From an uncultured Parafilimonas sp. (GTDB taxonomy: Bacteria; Bacteroidota; Bacteroidia; Chitinophagales; Chitinophagaceae): a stretch of 26,386 nucleotides of DNA. Within the stretch, counting starts at the first letter, position 1. Every line of letters starts with the position of its first letter. The position numbers and the translations under genes are program-made. The stretch is taken from NCBI GenBank assembly GCA_937892395.1, contig CALAGJ010000100.1, forward strand, positions 1 to 26,386. The letters run 5' to 3'. The notes under the pieces were generated by a model that worked only from the letters and a program-made list of their open reading frames with translations, did not search any database and was not told the origin of the DNA. Below, piece by piece: positions 15,275 through 23,022 of the stretch.

Positions 15275-16351
15275 TTATGATTGTTGGGTTTTTGTTAGAT
15301 ACCTATCTACAAAAGTTTGCATAAATCCTTGGTAGCAAAAATATTGTTCATACAAACTTCTGGCATACTGTTGTAGTTGTAATAATGTATGTTCAGAATG
15401 AGCCGCATAGTGGGCTGCTATGATTTTGTCTGCTTCATAAATCCTGTTTTCTGGTACCATGGGAAATACTTCCCAATCAATCATTCCCTGAAAGGGCAAA
15501 AGATCATTACTTCTTATAGTAACAGGAATGCGGCCTGCGGCTAATGTTTCATAAAAGCGTACCGAAAAATTTCCCGTACCTCTATAGCATATTATATATA
15601 AAGACTGCTGCATGTTTTCAAAATAACGTAGTGATAAAGCTTCCTTTTCTGTAGCATGACTTGCACCTCCACGATATTTTTTTTCTAAGATAAAATTGCA
15701 TGCTATTCTTGTGGAATGTTGTAGGGAATTCAAAATTTTTGAACGGGTATAAGATGCGCTTCGCAAAGGTGGTGCCTCATTGCTCCATTTGTCGATTGAC
15801 CGTTTCAATTGTTGTTTAATTACCCTGGCATAGTCTGTATATTTTTTTTCCCATCCTGCATAAGCCTGACCGCAAAAACCGCAAAGTGGTAAAAGTGATT
15901 TTGTATGGTGATAACTAATACTGCCATGATAATATTTATCCTTTGGATCTGGAAAGAAGTTTGGATAAATTTCAAGATTACTTTTTGACAAAGGATTAAA
16001 AATGCCGTGCACAAATAAATCATATACACCAAGTGGGGGTATTAGTGCTAGGTCACCCGCACTAAAATAAACAGGTTGAACATGGGCTTCAATTGCCTGC
16101 TGATGAAATGCTTTGAATTCATGGAGTTTGTTATTTTCTTTATAATATTCTACATAGTAACAAGGCAGCATAATATCTGCATCCGCCAGATGCTGTACCA
16201 ATTGAACACGCTCTGTCCATGCACCAAATTCAGCAGCTTTCTCTATAAATGAATGAGCTCCATTTTTGAAAGGATAAATGGGTGGCACCATTCTTTTCCT
16301 ATGTACATCATCATAGCTATCGGGTACGTATATATGTAAAGTAGATTTCAA
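15275..16351 (-). CDS. Exostosin-like (GT47-type) glycosyltransferase
   Basis: A 358-residue cytoplasmic protein whose C-terminal part matches the exostosin family: SLYIICYRGTGNFSVRFYETLAAGRIPVTIRSNDLLPFQGMIDWEVF (about 250-297) is the nucleotide-sugar binding region, with the RxYE.LAAG.IPV core seen in exostosins. The N-terminal half (HIYVPDSYDD, ADIMLPCYYVEYY, YDLFVHGIFNP) would form the acceptor-binding Rossmann half. It has no signal peptide or membrane helix. Bacterial members are thought to build capsule, lipopolysaccharide or exopolysaccharide chains, but there are no other polysaccharide genes here, so donor and acceptor are unknown. The start is a TTG at 16351 right after an in-frame stop; the next Met would remove a conserved strand. 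It is convergent with the helicase, 15 bases apart. Confidence 0.75.
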   Translation of the reverse strand: MKSTLHIYVPDSYDDVHRKRMVPPIYPFKNGAHSFIEKAAEFGAWTERVQLVQHLADADIMLPCYYVEYYKENNKLHEFKAFHQQAIEAHVQPVYFSAGDLALIPPLGVYDLFVHGIFNPLSKSNLEIYPNFFPDPKDKYYHGSISYHHTKSLLPLCGFCGQAYAGWEKKYTDYARVIKQQLKRSIDKWSNEAPPLRSASYTRSKILNSLQHSTRIACNFILEKKYRGGASHATEKEALSLRYFENMQQSLYIICYRGTGNFSVRFYETLAAGRIPVTIRSNDLLPFQGMIDWEVFPMVPENRIYEADKIIAAHYAAHSEHTLLQLQQYARSLYEQYFCYQGFMQTFVDRYLTKTQQS

Positions 16352-16517
16352 AGTTTCTTATAGTCAATCAGCAATGGGGCAATGTATATAAACATGATAT
16401 AATGCAAAGTAAATAGACAATTATCAAAACAAACATTACAATGCAATCTATGACTAACCACCATGTATAATATAACAGTAGGTGATCACCAAATTCATAG
16501 CACATGTTCACGAAAGG

Positions 16518-19500
16518 TTAATTTCCCGATCTCGGATGTGCCGCCATTTGTTCTAAAAACATTTCCACTTGTTTCATAGTGATCATACTATCTGCCACTA
16601 TAAAAAAGTTTTTACCTACCTGTTTAAGTTTTGCTTTAATGGTAGCTGTTTGCAGAAAATGAAGAATGGCTTTAAATGTGGCGGTTTCAAAATAGGGACT
16701 GTCATTCTTATTGATAAAATAGCAGCGTAATACTTTGTCCTTCACCGTCATTTTTTCGAAACCCAATTTTACTGCATGCCTACGGCAGCGAATGGTTGTA
16801 AATACATCTTCCACAGGCTTGGGTGCAGGCCCAAAACGATCAGTCATTTCTGTATGTAGCGCAGTCAGCTCTGCTTCATCCGCAGCATTGTCTAATCGTG
16901 TATACAGCGACAGTCTTTCTGTAATACTTTCTACATAATCATCCGGTATAAGTATTTCAAGATCAGTATCAATGGTACAATCACTTACATAATCATCCTG
17001 TCTGCTTATTTCATCTTTAAATACATCCTTAAAAGCACTGCGCTTTAACTCTCTAATGGCTTCATCCAAAATTTTCTGATAGGTTTCAAATCCAATGTCA
17101 GTAATAAATCCTGTCTGCTCACCGCCCAATAAATTTCCCGCTCCACGTATATCCAAATCACGCATCGCAATTTGAAATCCACTACCCAGGTCACTAAACT
17201 GTTCGAGTGTTTGTAAGCGTTTTCTACTATCGGCCGGCAGTGTACTTACTGGAGGTGCCAGTAAATAGCAAAATGCTTTCTTATTGCTTCTACCCACACG
17301 GCCACGGAGTTGATGCAGATCACTCAATCCAAATTGGTGCGCATTGTTGATGATGATGGTATTTACATTGCTGATGTCCACACCACTCTCCACAATATTA
17401 GTACAAACCAGCACATCATATTTTCTATGAATAAAATCAAGGATGCGCTCTTCCAAAACATGGCCCTCCATTTGCCCATGTGCAAAATCTACACTCAAAT
17501 CCGGACAAAGCTGCCTGATAAGTGCACACATATCCGCAAGTCCTTGTATGCGATTATAGATAAAGAAAACCTGGCCACCACGCTCTGTTTCATAATAAAT
17601 AGCATCTCTGATTAACTCCTGATTAAACACCTGCACTTCGGTTTGTATGGGCTGCCTATTTGGCGGAGGTGTGTTGATGACACTGAGGTCTCTTGCACCC
17701 ATAAGGCTGAACTGCAAAGTACGTGGAATAGGCGTGGCAGTTAGCGTTAAGCAATCTACAGTAGTTTTTAATGTCTTTAATTTTTCTTTGTGGGCTACGC
17801 CAAATTTTTGTTCTTCATCCACCACCATTAGCCCCAAGTCTTTGAATTTTACTTCTTTGCCCAGCAAGCCATGTGTACCCACTATGATATCTATCTTACC
17901 TGCTTCTAATAATTGTAAGGTTTCTTTTTTCTGCTTCGATGTTTTGAAGCGATTGATATAATCTACCGTTACAGGAAAATCTTTTAGCCGCTCTTTAAAA
18001 GTCTGATAGTGTTGAAATGCAAGAATAGTAGTGGGTACTAATATAGCAGCCTGTCTCCCATCTACACAGGTTTTAAAAGCTGCCCTTACAGCTATTTCTG
18101 TTTTACCAAAACCCACATCGCCACACACCAATCTATCCATCGGATTTTCGCTTTCCATATCTTTTTTTACATCGGCTATGGTTTTGCTTTGATCTGGTGT
18201 GTCTTCAAACATAAAACTGGCTTCCAGTTCTGTTTGCATATAGTTATCCGGCGTATGAGCAAAACCAATTTGTGCTTTGCGCTCTGCATATAATTTAATG
18301 AGGTCAAAAGCTATTTCTTTTACTTTAGCTTTTGTTTTTTCTTTTAATCGGTTCCATGCATCGCTGCCCAATTTATTGATGCGTGGCTCTGTGCCTTCCT
18401 TTCCGGTATATTTTGATATTTTATGTAGTGAATTTATATTGACATAGAGTACATCATTGTCTTTATATATAATACGTACAGCCTCTTGTACATGCCCTGC
18501 CACTTCTATTTTTTGCAATCCACTATAGCGGCCTACTCCATGATCTATATGTGTTACAAAATCTCCAGGTTGTAGATCCCGTAAGGTTTTTAGCGTAATG
18601 GCTTTGTTTTTTGTAAAGGCTTGTTTAACACGATATTTGTGGTATCGTTGAAAAATTTGGTGATCTGTATAGCATAGCAATTTGTGATCATGATCTATAA
18701 AACCTTCATGTATGCCGGTGGTAATGGGAGTAAATTGAATGGATGTATTGAGGTCAGTAAAAATGCTGTATAATCTTTCTAATTGTTTGGCTTGCTCTGC
18801 AAAAATGTAGATGCCGTAACCATTGGTTTCCTTCAATTTTAAATCCTGAATGAGTAAATCAAAATTGCGGTTGAAGGAAGGCTGGTCTGTGGTATGAAAA
18901 TCAATTGTTACATCTGCCTTAGATGTTATATGTGGCTTATGTCCAAACTCAATAATGCTGCGATGCTGCAGCTGCGTTTCAATTGCAGCAGCTGGTGTAA
19001 ATACGTCAGCATGTATATCTTTAAAATAGGTTGTATCGTCTGCGTCATCATTCTGCGCAGCAGCATAAGTTTCCTCTCTGTTTCTATATAATTGTAGTGC
19101 TTCTGCTTGTTCTTCAATAGCTTCTTTTATTACATCCCAATCCCGTAGCCATAGCAATGTATTGGCAGGTAAAAATGTAAGCAAATCAGTTTTTTCTTCT
19201 TCTGCAAATTGGGTTTCTACATTGGGTATAATGCTTACCTGTAGCAGCTTTCGCTCACTGAGCTGTGATTCCGGATCAAAGATTCTGATGCTATCCACAT
19301 CATTGCCAAACAATTCTATACGATATGGCTTTTCATTGCCAAAAGAATAAATATCCAAAATGCCGCCACGTAGTGCAAACTGACCCGGCTCATATACAAA
19401 ATCTGTACGTGTAAACCCATACATCACCATCAGCTCCATGAGGCTATCCGGCTGTATGCTTTCATTCACTTTTATAAAAATGATATTACTTTCTAAAGTC

Positions 19501-19958
19501 TTTGACAATACTACTTTTTCAAATAGTGCTTCCGGATAGGTGATGATAATTTTTTTTCTAATAACGGCTTCGCCGGAATTTTTTTGCGCTATGGCAGTAC
19601 TCAGCCTGGTGAGCATTTCTGTACGCAGCATTACATGCGAAGGATTCAGCAGACTAAAATTTTTCTTCGTCTTAAAGGATGAAGGAAAATAAAATAAATC
19701 TAATGCGCCTGTTATGTTTTCGATGGTGTTATGAAAATAGGCAGCTTCTTCTGCATCATTCAATATGATAAGATGATTGAAGGGAGCGGCTTCCGGCCTC
19801 TGATATAAGGCACTAAAAAATAATGCAGGGCTACTACCCGCTAAATTTTTAAGATAAGTTAGTGTTCTGCTTTGTTCATCTGTGGCAATAAATTGCTGCA
19901 CCATTTTTAATAACAATGGTGATTGATGATAAGCCTGTAATAATGTTTCCAGGTTCAT
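16518..19958 (-). CDS. mfd: Transcription-repair coupling factor Mfd
   Basis: A 1146-residue ATP-driven DNA translocase that dislodges RNA polymerase stalled at lesions and recruits UvrA. Order: UvrB-like N-terminal module (about 1-330), RNA-polymerase-interacting CarD-like domain (about 455-545: LQPGDFVTHIDHGVGRYSG), helicase domain with Walker A GDVGFGKTE (about 611-619) and DEEQ (about 712), second RecA-like domain with TRG-type motifs (NIVESGVDIS, QLRGRVGRS), and the C-terminal TRCF domain (about 990-1100). Length matches the family. The ATG at 19958 is chosen: the frame stays open further upstream, but that part overlaps the divergent reductase gene and contains a promoter-like TACATTTG. 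No neighbour is related in function. Confidence 0.97.
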   Translation of the reverse strand: MNLETLLQAYHQSPLLLKMVQQFIATDEQSRTLTYLKNLAGSSPALFFSALYQRPEAAPFNHLIILNDAEEAAYFHNTIENITGALDLFYFPSSFKTKKNFSLLNPSHVMLRTEMLTRLSTAIAQKNSGEAVIRKKIIITYPEALFEKVVLSKTLESNIIFIKVNESIQPDSLMELMVMYGFTRTDFVYEPGQFALRGGILDIYSFGNEKPYRIELFGNDVDSIRIFDPESQLSERKLLQVSIIPNVETQFAEEEKTDLLTFLPANTLLWLRDWDVIKEAIEEQAEALQLYRNREETYAAAQNDDADDTTYFKDIHADVFTPAAAIETQLQHRSIIEFGHKPHITSKADVTIDFHTTDQPSFNRNFDLLIQDLKLKETNGYGIYIFAEQAKQLERLYSIFTDLNTSIQFTPITTGIHEGFIDHDHKLLCYTDHQIFQRYHKYRVKQAFTKNKAITLKTLRDLQPGDFVTHIDHGVGRYSGLQKIEVAGHVQEAVRIIYKDNDVLYVNINSLHKISKYTGKEGTEPRINKLGSDAWNRLKEKTKAKVKEIAFDLIKLYAERKAQIGFAHTPDNYMQTELEASFMFEDTPDQSKTIADVKKDMESENPMDRLVCGDVGFGKTEIAVRAAFKTCVDGRQAAILVPTTILAFQHYQTFKERLKDFPVTVDYINRFKTSKQKKETLQLLEAGKIDIIVGTHGLLGKEVKFKDLGLMVVDEEQKFGVAHKEKLKTLKTTVDCLTLTATPIPRTLQFSLMGARDLSVINTPPPNRQPIQTEVQVFNQELIRDAIYYETERGGQVFFIYNRIQGLADMCALIRQLCPDLSVDFAHGQMEGHVLEERILDFIHRKYDVLVCTNIVESGVDISNVNTIIINNAHQFGLSDLHQLRGRVGRSNKKAFCYLLAPPVSTLPADSRKRLQTLEQFSDLGSGFQIAMRDLDIRGAGNLLGGEQTGFITDIGFETYQKILDEAIRELKRSAFKDVFKDEISRQDDYVSDCTIDTDLEILIPDDYVESITERLSLYTRLDNAADEAELTALHTEMTDRFGPAPKPVEDVFTTIRCRRHAVKLGFEKMTVKDKVLRCYFINKNDSPYFETATFKAILHFLQTATIKAKLKQVGKNFFIVADSMITMKQVEMFLEQMAAHPRSGN

Positions 19959-19966
19959 GCGGGGTG

Positions 19967-19974
19967 CAAATGTA
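19967..19974 (-). promoter_or_regulatory. -7 promoter element immediately upstream of mfd
   Basis: TACATTTG on the minus strand fits TAnnTTTG exactly and lies 8 bases before the mfd ATG. If used, transcription begins within about 5 bases of the start codon, giving an almost leaderless mRNA. The -33 element is not clear. Confidence 0.45.
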
Positions 19975-20050
19975 CAGGGCTGTGAAAAAAAATTTGAGCT
20001 AAATATTTTTTTATTCATCGGATTGCTGCATTTTACCAAAAAAATAAAAT

Positions 20051-20815
20051 ATGCCTGAGCCATGGCGCATCTGCAAAGTGATACGTATAGCAGATGAAAC
20101 ACACAATACAAAAAGGTTTTGGTTTGAAATTCCTGAGTTGGAATCATTCGATTTTAAACCCGGTCAGTTTGTTACATTTGACTTACCCATTCATGAACAA
20201 AAAAATAAAAGATGGCGTAGTTACAGCATTGCCTCTTGGCCAGATGGTAGCAATCAATTTGAATTAGTGATTGTACTATTGGAAGGCGGTGCCGGCACAC
20301 ACTATCTTTTTAATGAAGTACAGGTGGGTAGTGAGCTAAGCTTTCGTGGTGCTCAAGGTGTATTTACCCTACCTGATCCTATAGAAAAAGACTTATTTTT
20401 TATTTGTACCGGCACCGGCATTGCACCATTTAGGAGCATGGCACATCATTTAGTAAAAAATAATATTGCTACGCATAATATACACCTCATATTTGGTTGC
20501 AGATTATTTGGCGATGCGCTTTATGCAGCTGAATTAAAAGACCTGAGCCGCCGTATTCCTCAATTTCATTTTCATACTTGCTACAGCCGTGAGCAGGAAA
20601 CCAACCTCGATCATTTGGTACGCATTGGTTATGTACACCAGGTATATGAAGAAATTTGTAAAGCAGCTACAGTAACTGATGCAGAAGGTGTACTAGTGCC
20701 ACCAGCTGCATCTTTTTATTTATGTGGATGGAAGAATATGATTGATGAAGCCAAACAGCGTATTGTAGAATTGGGATATAATAAAAAAGATATTCATCAG
20801 GAGATATATGGCTAG
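20051..20815 (+). CDS. FAD/NAD(P)-binding oxidoreductase, ferredoxin-NADP reductase-like
   Basis: A 254-residue flavoprotein with the two-domain ferredoxin-reductase fold. The FAD domain has FKPGQFVTFDLP and RSYSIAS (56-62, the RxYS flavin motif). The NAD(P) domain begins near 115 with FFICTGTGIAPFRSM and ends with FYLCGWKNMIDEA near 226-238. No [2Fe-2S] ferredoxin domain and no heme domain are attached, so it should pass electrons between NAD(P)H and a separate partner such as ferredoxin, flavodoxin or an oxygenase. There is an insertion around 205-222 (TVTDAEGVLVPPAAS) before the last strand. The gene is divergent from mfd (92 bases) and convergent with the next gene, so the partner cannot be read from context. 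Confidence 0.87.
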   Translation: MPEPWRICKVIRIADETHNTKRFWFEIPELESFDFKPGQFVTFDLPIHEQKNKRWRSYSIASWPDGSNQFELVIVLLEGGAGTHYLFNEVQVGSELSFRGAQGVFTLPDPIEKDLFFICTGTGIAPFRSMAHHLVKNNIATHNIHLIFGCRLFGDALYAAELKDLSRRIPQFHFHTCYSREQETNLDHLVRIGYVHQVYEEICKAATVTDAEGVLVPPAASFYLCGWKNMIDEAKQRIVELGYNKKDIHQEIYG

Positions 20816-20850
20816 AAAATATTGTATTGTGATCAACTCACATTTATTTA

Positions 20851-21873
20851 CTACATCTTCTCCTCATCCACATCATGTATGAAATCTATCACTCCTTTCA
20901 TAAAAATTTGTTGATCATCCCACATGGCTAAATGGCTGCCATTAGGACAGTAAAGGTATCTTCCATTTTGCACTAATTTACTTTGCTGCTCCATTAGTTT
21001 TGGATCCATGGTATCGTGCTTTGCACCTACCATTAAAGTGGGGATAGCTATGTCTTTTAATCGTGTGGTTATATCCCACTGGGCCAATCTACCACTTGCG
21101 GCAAATTCGCTTGGGCCTTGCATAAGGGTATAAATTTCATTGTTTACATGGCTCATTGCTCGGTTAAAACCATTTGGCCATTCATTTAATCTGCATATAT
21201 GCTCTTTATAAAAATTGGGAATGAGTAGCTCCATGTATCGTGGATTGGAATAATCTTTATTTGCTTCCAACGTTCTTATTTCTGCAAGTACATCCGGGGG
21301 CATTTGTGGTGCGAGTACTCCATTTGCATATTTTACATATTGTGGAATACTTGCTACCATATTCGCCACCACCAGGCCTTTCAAATTGGCTTGATATTTC
21401 AGCGCATATTCCATAGCCAATAGTCCTCCCCAGGAATTGCCTATGATATAAAAATTATTATGGTCTGCCCCAATAGCTTGCCGCACCTGTTCTACTTCTT
21501 CTGTAAATCTGTCGATAGTCCAAAGGCTGCTGTCTTTTGGCTGATCACTATAATAAGAGCCTAACTGGTCATACTCGTAAAACTCAAAACTTTCCCGCTG
21601 AAAAAAAGTTTCGAAACATTCCATATATTCATGTGTGAATGCTGGACCACCATGCAATAAAAGAATTTTTATTGCTGGATTATTACCAAATCTTTTTGTC
21701 CAAACTTTAAAATTTCCTACCGCTGTTTTTATTGGAATCATTTGTACACCACCTGCTTCAATTGAATCAGGATAACTAAAATATGAGGAAATATATGAAC
21801 TGGTTTTCTCCGGATTTTCCTTGCAGGAAATGGCCATAAAAACAGAAACAATAATGATAATATAACGAAACAT
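20851..21873 (-). CDS. Proline-iminopeptidase-like alpha/beta-hydrolase lipoprotein
   Basis: A 340-residue probable exported aminopeptidase of the S33 group. The lipoprotein signal ends at Cys 17 (FMAISC). Fold landmarks: oxyanion motif LLHGGP (72-77), ...YDQLGSYYSD (101-110), nucleophile elbow GNSWGG with Ser 147, acid Asp 287 (GAKHDTMDP) and His 314 (NGSHLAMWDD). The HGGP, DQ-G-S and GNSWGG words together are those of proline iminopeptidases and related hydrolases, which remove N-terminal proline or cleave small amides. Other S33-like hydrolases share the motifs, so the substrate is open. An anchored periplasmic or surface location is inferred from the lipobox. It has no operon partner: 87 bases separate it from the next gene on the same strand. 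Confidence 0.86.
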   Translation of the reverse strand: MFRYIIIIVSVFMAISCKENPEKTSSYISSYFSYPDSIEAGGVQMIPIKTAVGNFKVWTKRFGNNPAIKILLLHGGPAFTHEYMECFETFFQRESFEFYEYDQLGSYYSDQPKDSSLWTIDRFTEEVEQVRQAIGADHNNFYIIGNSWGGLLAMEYALKYQANLKGLVVANMVASIPQYVKYANGVLAPQMPPDVLAEIRTLEANKDYSNPRYMELLIPNFYKEHICRLNEWPNGFNRAMSHVNNEIYTLMQGPSEFAASGRLAQWDITTRLKDIAIPTLMVGAKHDTMDPKLMEQQSKLVQNGRYLYCPNGSHLAMWDDQQIFMKGVIDFIHDVDEEKM

Positions 21874-21960
21874 TTGGCTTATTTTGAAAATGATTTTATA
21901 TTAGATATTAAGGGTAAACTCCTTCACAAGCACCCATAGAATATACACAGTCATATTTGC

Positions 21961-22905
21961 TTATTTTTTTTCTTTTTGTGGTTTTTGCTTTTTAAATGTA
22001 TCATCAAACAAACAGTCCATGCCACGTCTGTTGCCACAGCTTCCCTCTTCAAGCATCACAACTGAGCCGGAGGAAAATGTAAAATTGATAACACATGGAT
22101 CCCCACCTTCTTTGTATGCAGTTATCCCTTTTTTATTGATAGTAAAACCGGATTTCAACTCCCCGGTGCAGTCTCCATTCTTCTTGTCTATATGCAAAAA
22201 GAACTGATACGTGGAATCATTTTTACCATCTCTTACACATATAAAATTTCTTTTGTCTTTGACATAATCGCCGCTGTATTTATTTTTTTTGGGCAATGTA
22301 TCTATTGGATTGATGACCATGTTTTCATCATCATCTTCATTACTATCCTTCATCACATTAATAAAACTATTGTCTGCAGCATTGTAAGCCATAGCAACTT
22401 TTGTATAGTAAGTAATATCTGTAGTTATTTTTTCTTTATTGCTGATAAATGTTGGCTCTGGAGTTATCAATACATCTCTACTATATTTATCTTTTACATC
22501 ATTACTCAGCAATTTCATGGCAGCCTTATATTGATTGTTCGATCCAAACACATATACCCAAAGTGAGGCTTCCTGCTTTTTTACATATTTTATCAAGACA
22601 TATTTTTCCTGTTCTTCCTTGCCAATATAACCCAATGGATAAATGGTGTATGCATCTGCTTTTTTTCCTGTGGCTTTGATAGTAATGGAATCCGGCACAA
22701 ATTGATGGAGCAACTTGAGTTTAATTTGCAAAGTATCTACGGCATGAAGTAAACCAGTATCTGCAATTTTTTTACTATTACTTATTGGAGTAAATAGTTG
22801 ATAAAAATTTTCAATTTTCAGCGCCGTATCGCCTGATAAATCAATATCATCATTGCCGCAGGCAATACAAAAAAGAAAAAAAAATATCAGAATAAAATAT
22901 CTCAT
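21961..22905 (-). CDS. Lipoprotein of unknown function, divergent from the Nramp gene
   Basis: A 314-residue lipoprotein I do not recognise. The signal peptide MRYFILIFFFLFCIAC gives an acylated Cys 16. The rest is soluble and mixed alpha/beta, rich in Lys and Asp (for example NEDDDENMVINPID), with a Cys pair near the C-terminus (GSCGNRRGMDCLFDD). I start at ATG 22905, which gives a proper lipobox; an in-frame upstream start at 22992 would add 29 residues running through the promoter palindrome. It is divergent from the Nramp-type transporter gene, and both -7 elements sit in one palindrome (22952-22978), so it may respond to the same metal. That link is inference; the protein itself shows no known metal-binding motif. 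Confidence 0.72.
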   Translation of the reverse strand: MRYFILIFFFLFCIACGNDDIDLSGDTALKIENFYQLFTPISNSKKIADTGLLHAVDTLQIKLKLLHQFVPDSITIKATGKKADAYTIYPLGYIGKEEQEKYVLIKYVKKQEASLWVYVFGSNNQYKAAMKLLSNDVKDKYSRDVLITPEPTFISNKEKITTDITYYTKVAMAYNAADNSFINVMKDSNEDDDENMVINPIDTLPKKNKYSGDYVKDKRNFICVRDGKNDSTYQFFLHIDKKNGDCTGELKSGFTINKKGITAYKEGGDPCVINFTFSSGSVVMLEEGSCGNRRGMDCLFDDTFKKQKPQKEKK

Positions 22906-22951
22906 GGTTTTGATTTCAGATAAAAATAACGCACATGCCCATACCTCAATA

Positions 22952-22978
22952 ATTATTTTTAGGTTTGCCAAAAATAAT
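22952..22978. promoter_or_regulatory. DtxR/MntR-like palindromic operator over two divergent -7 elements
   Basis: A 27-bp near-palindrome: ATTATTTTTAGG (22952-22963), TTT, GCCAAAAATAAT (22967-22978). Ten of twelve arm positions match. The core TTAGGTTTGCCAAA resembles operators of the DtxR/MntR metal-dependent repressors. Exact -7 elements lie in it on both strands: TAGGTTTG (+, 22960-22967) toward the Nramp gene and TATTTTTG (-, 22976-22969) toward the lipoprotein, the latter with a TTTG 17 bases upstream (22997-22994). Confidence 0.65.
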
Positions 22979-23022
22979 GAGGCAGACATCAAACAAAACC
23001 CTCATAATAAAGATTAGATTCC

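Noticed and set aside
16481..16490. Perfect 10-bp palindrome GGTGATCACC downstream of mfd
   Set aside because: Too short and isolated, and not near a promoter; likely chance.
17647..17961. 104-codon open frame on the + strand inside mfd
   Set aside because: It is the antisense image of conserved helicase sequence, with no motif or start signal of its own.
19959..20147. N-terminal extension of Mfd by 63 residues in the same open frame
   Set aside because: It overlaps the divergent reductase gene and a TAnnTTTG element, has no family-like sequence, and the ATG at 19958 gives the normal Mfd length.
22906..22992. Longer start for the lipoprotein of unknown function
   Set aside because: It would run through the promoter palindrome and bury the lipoprotein signal peptide inside the protein.
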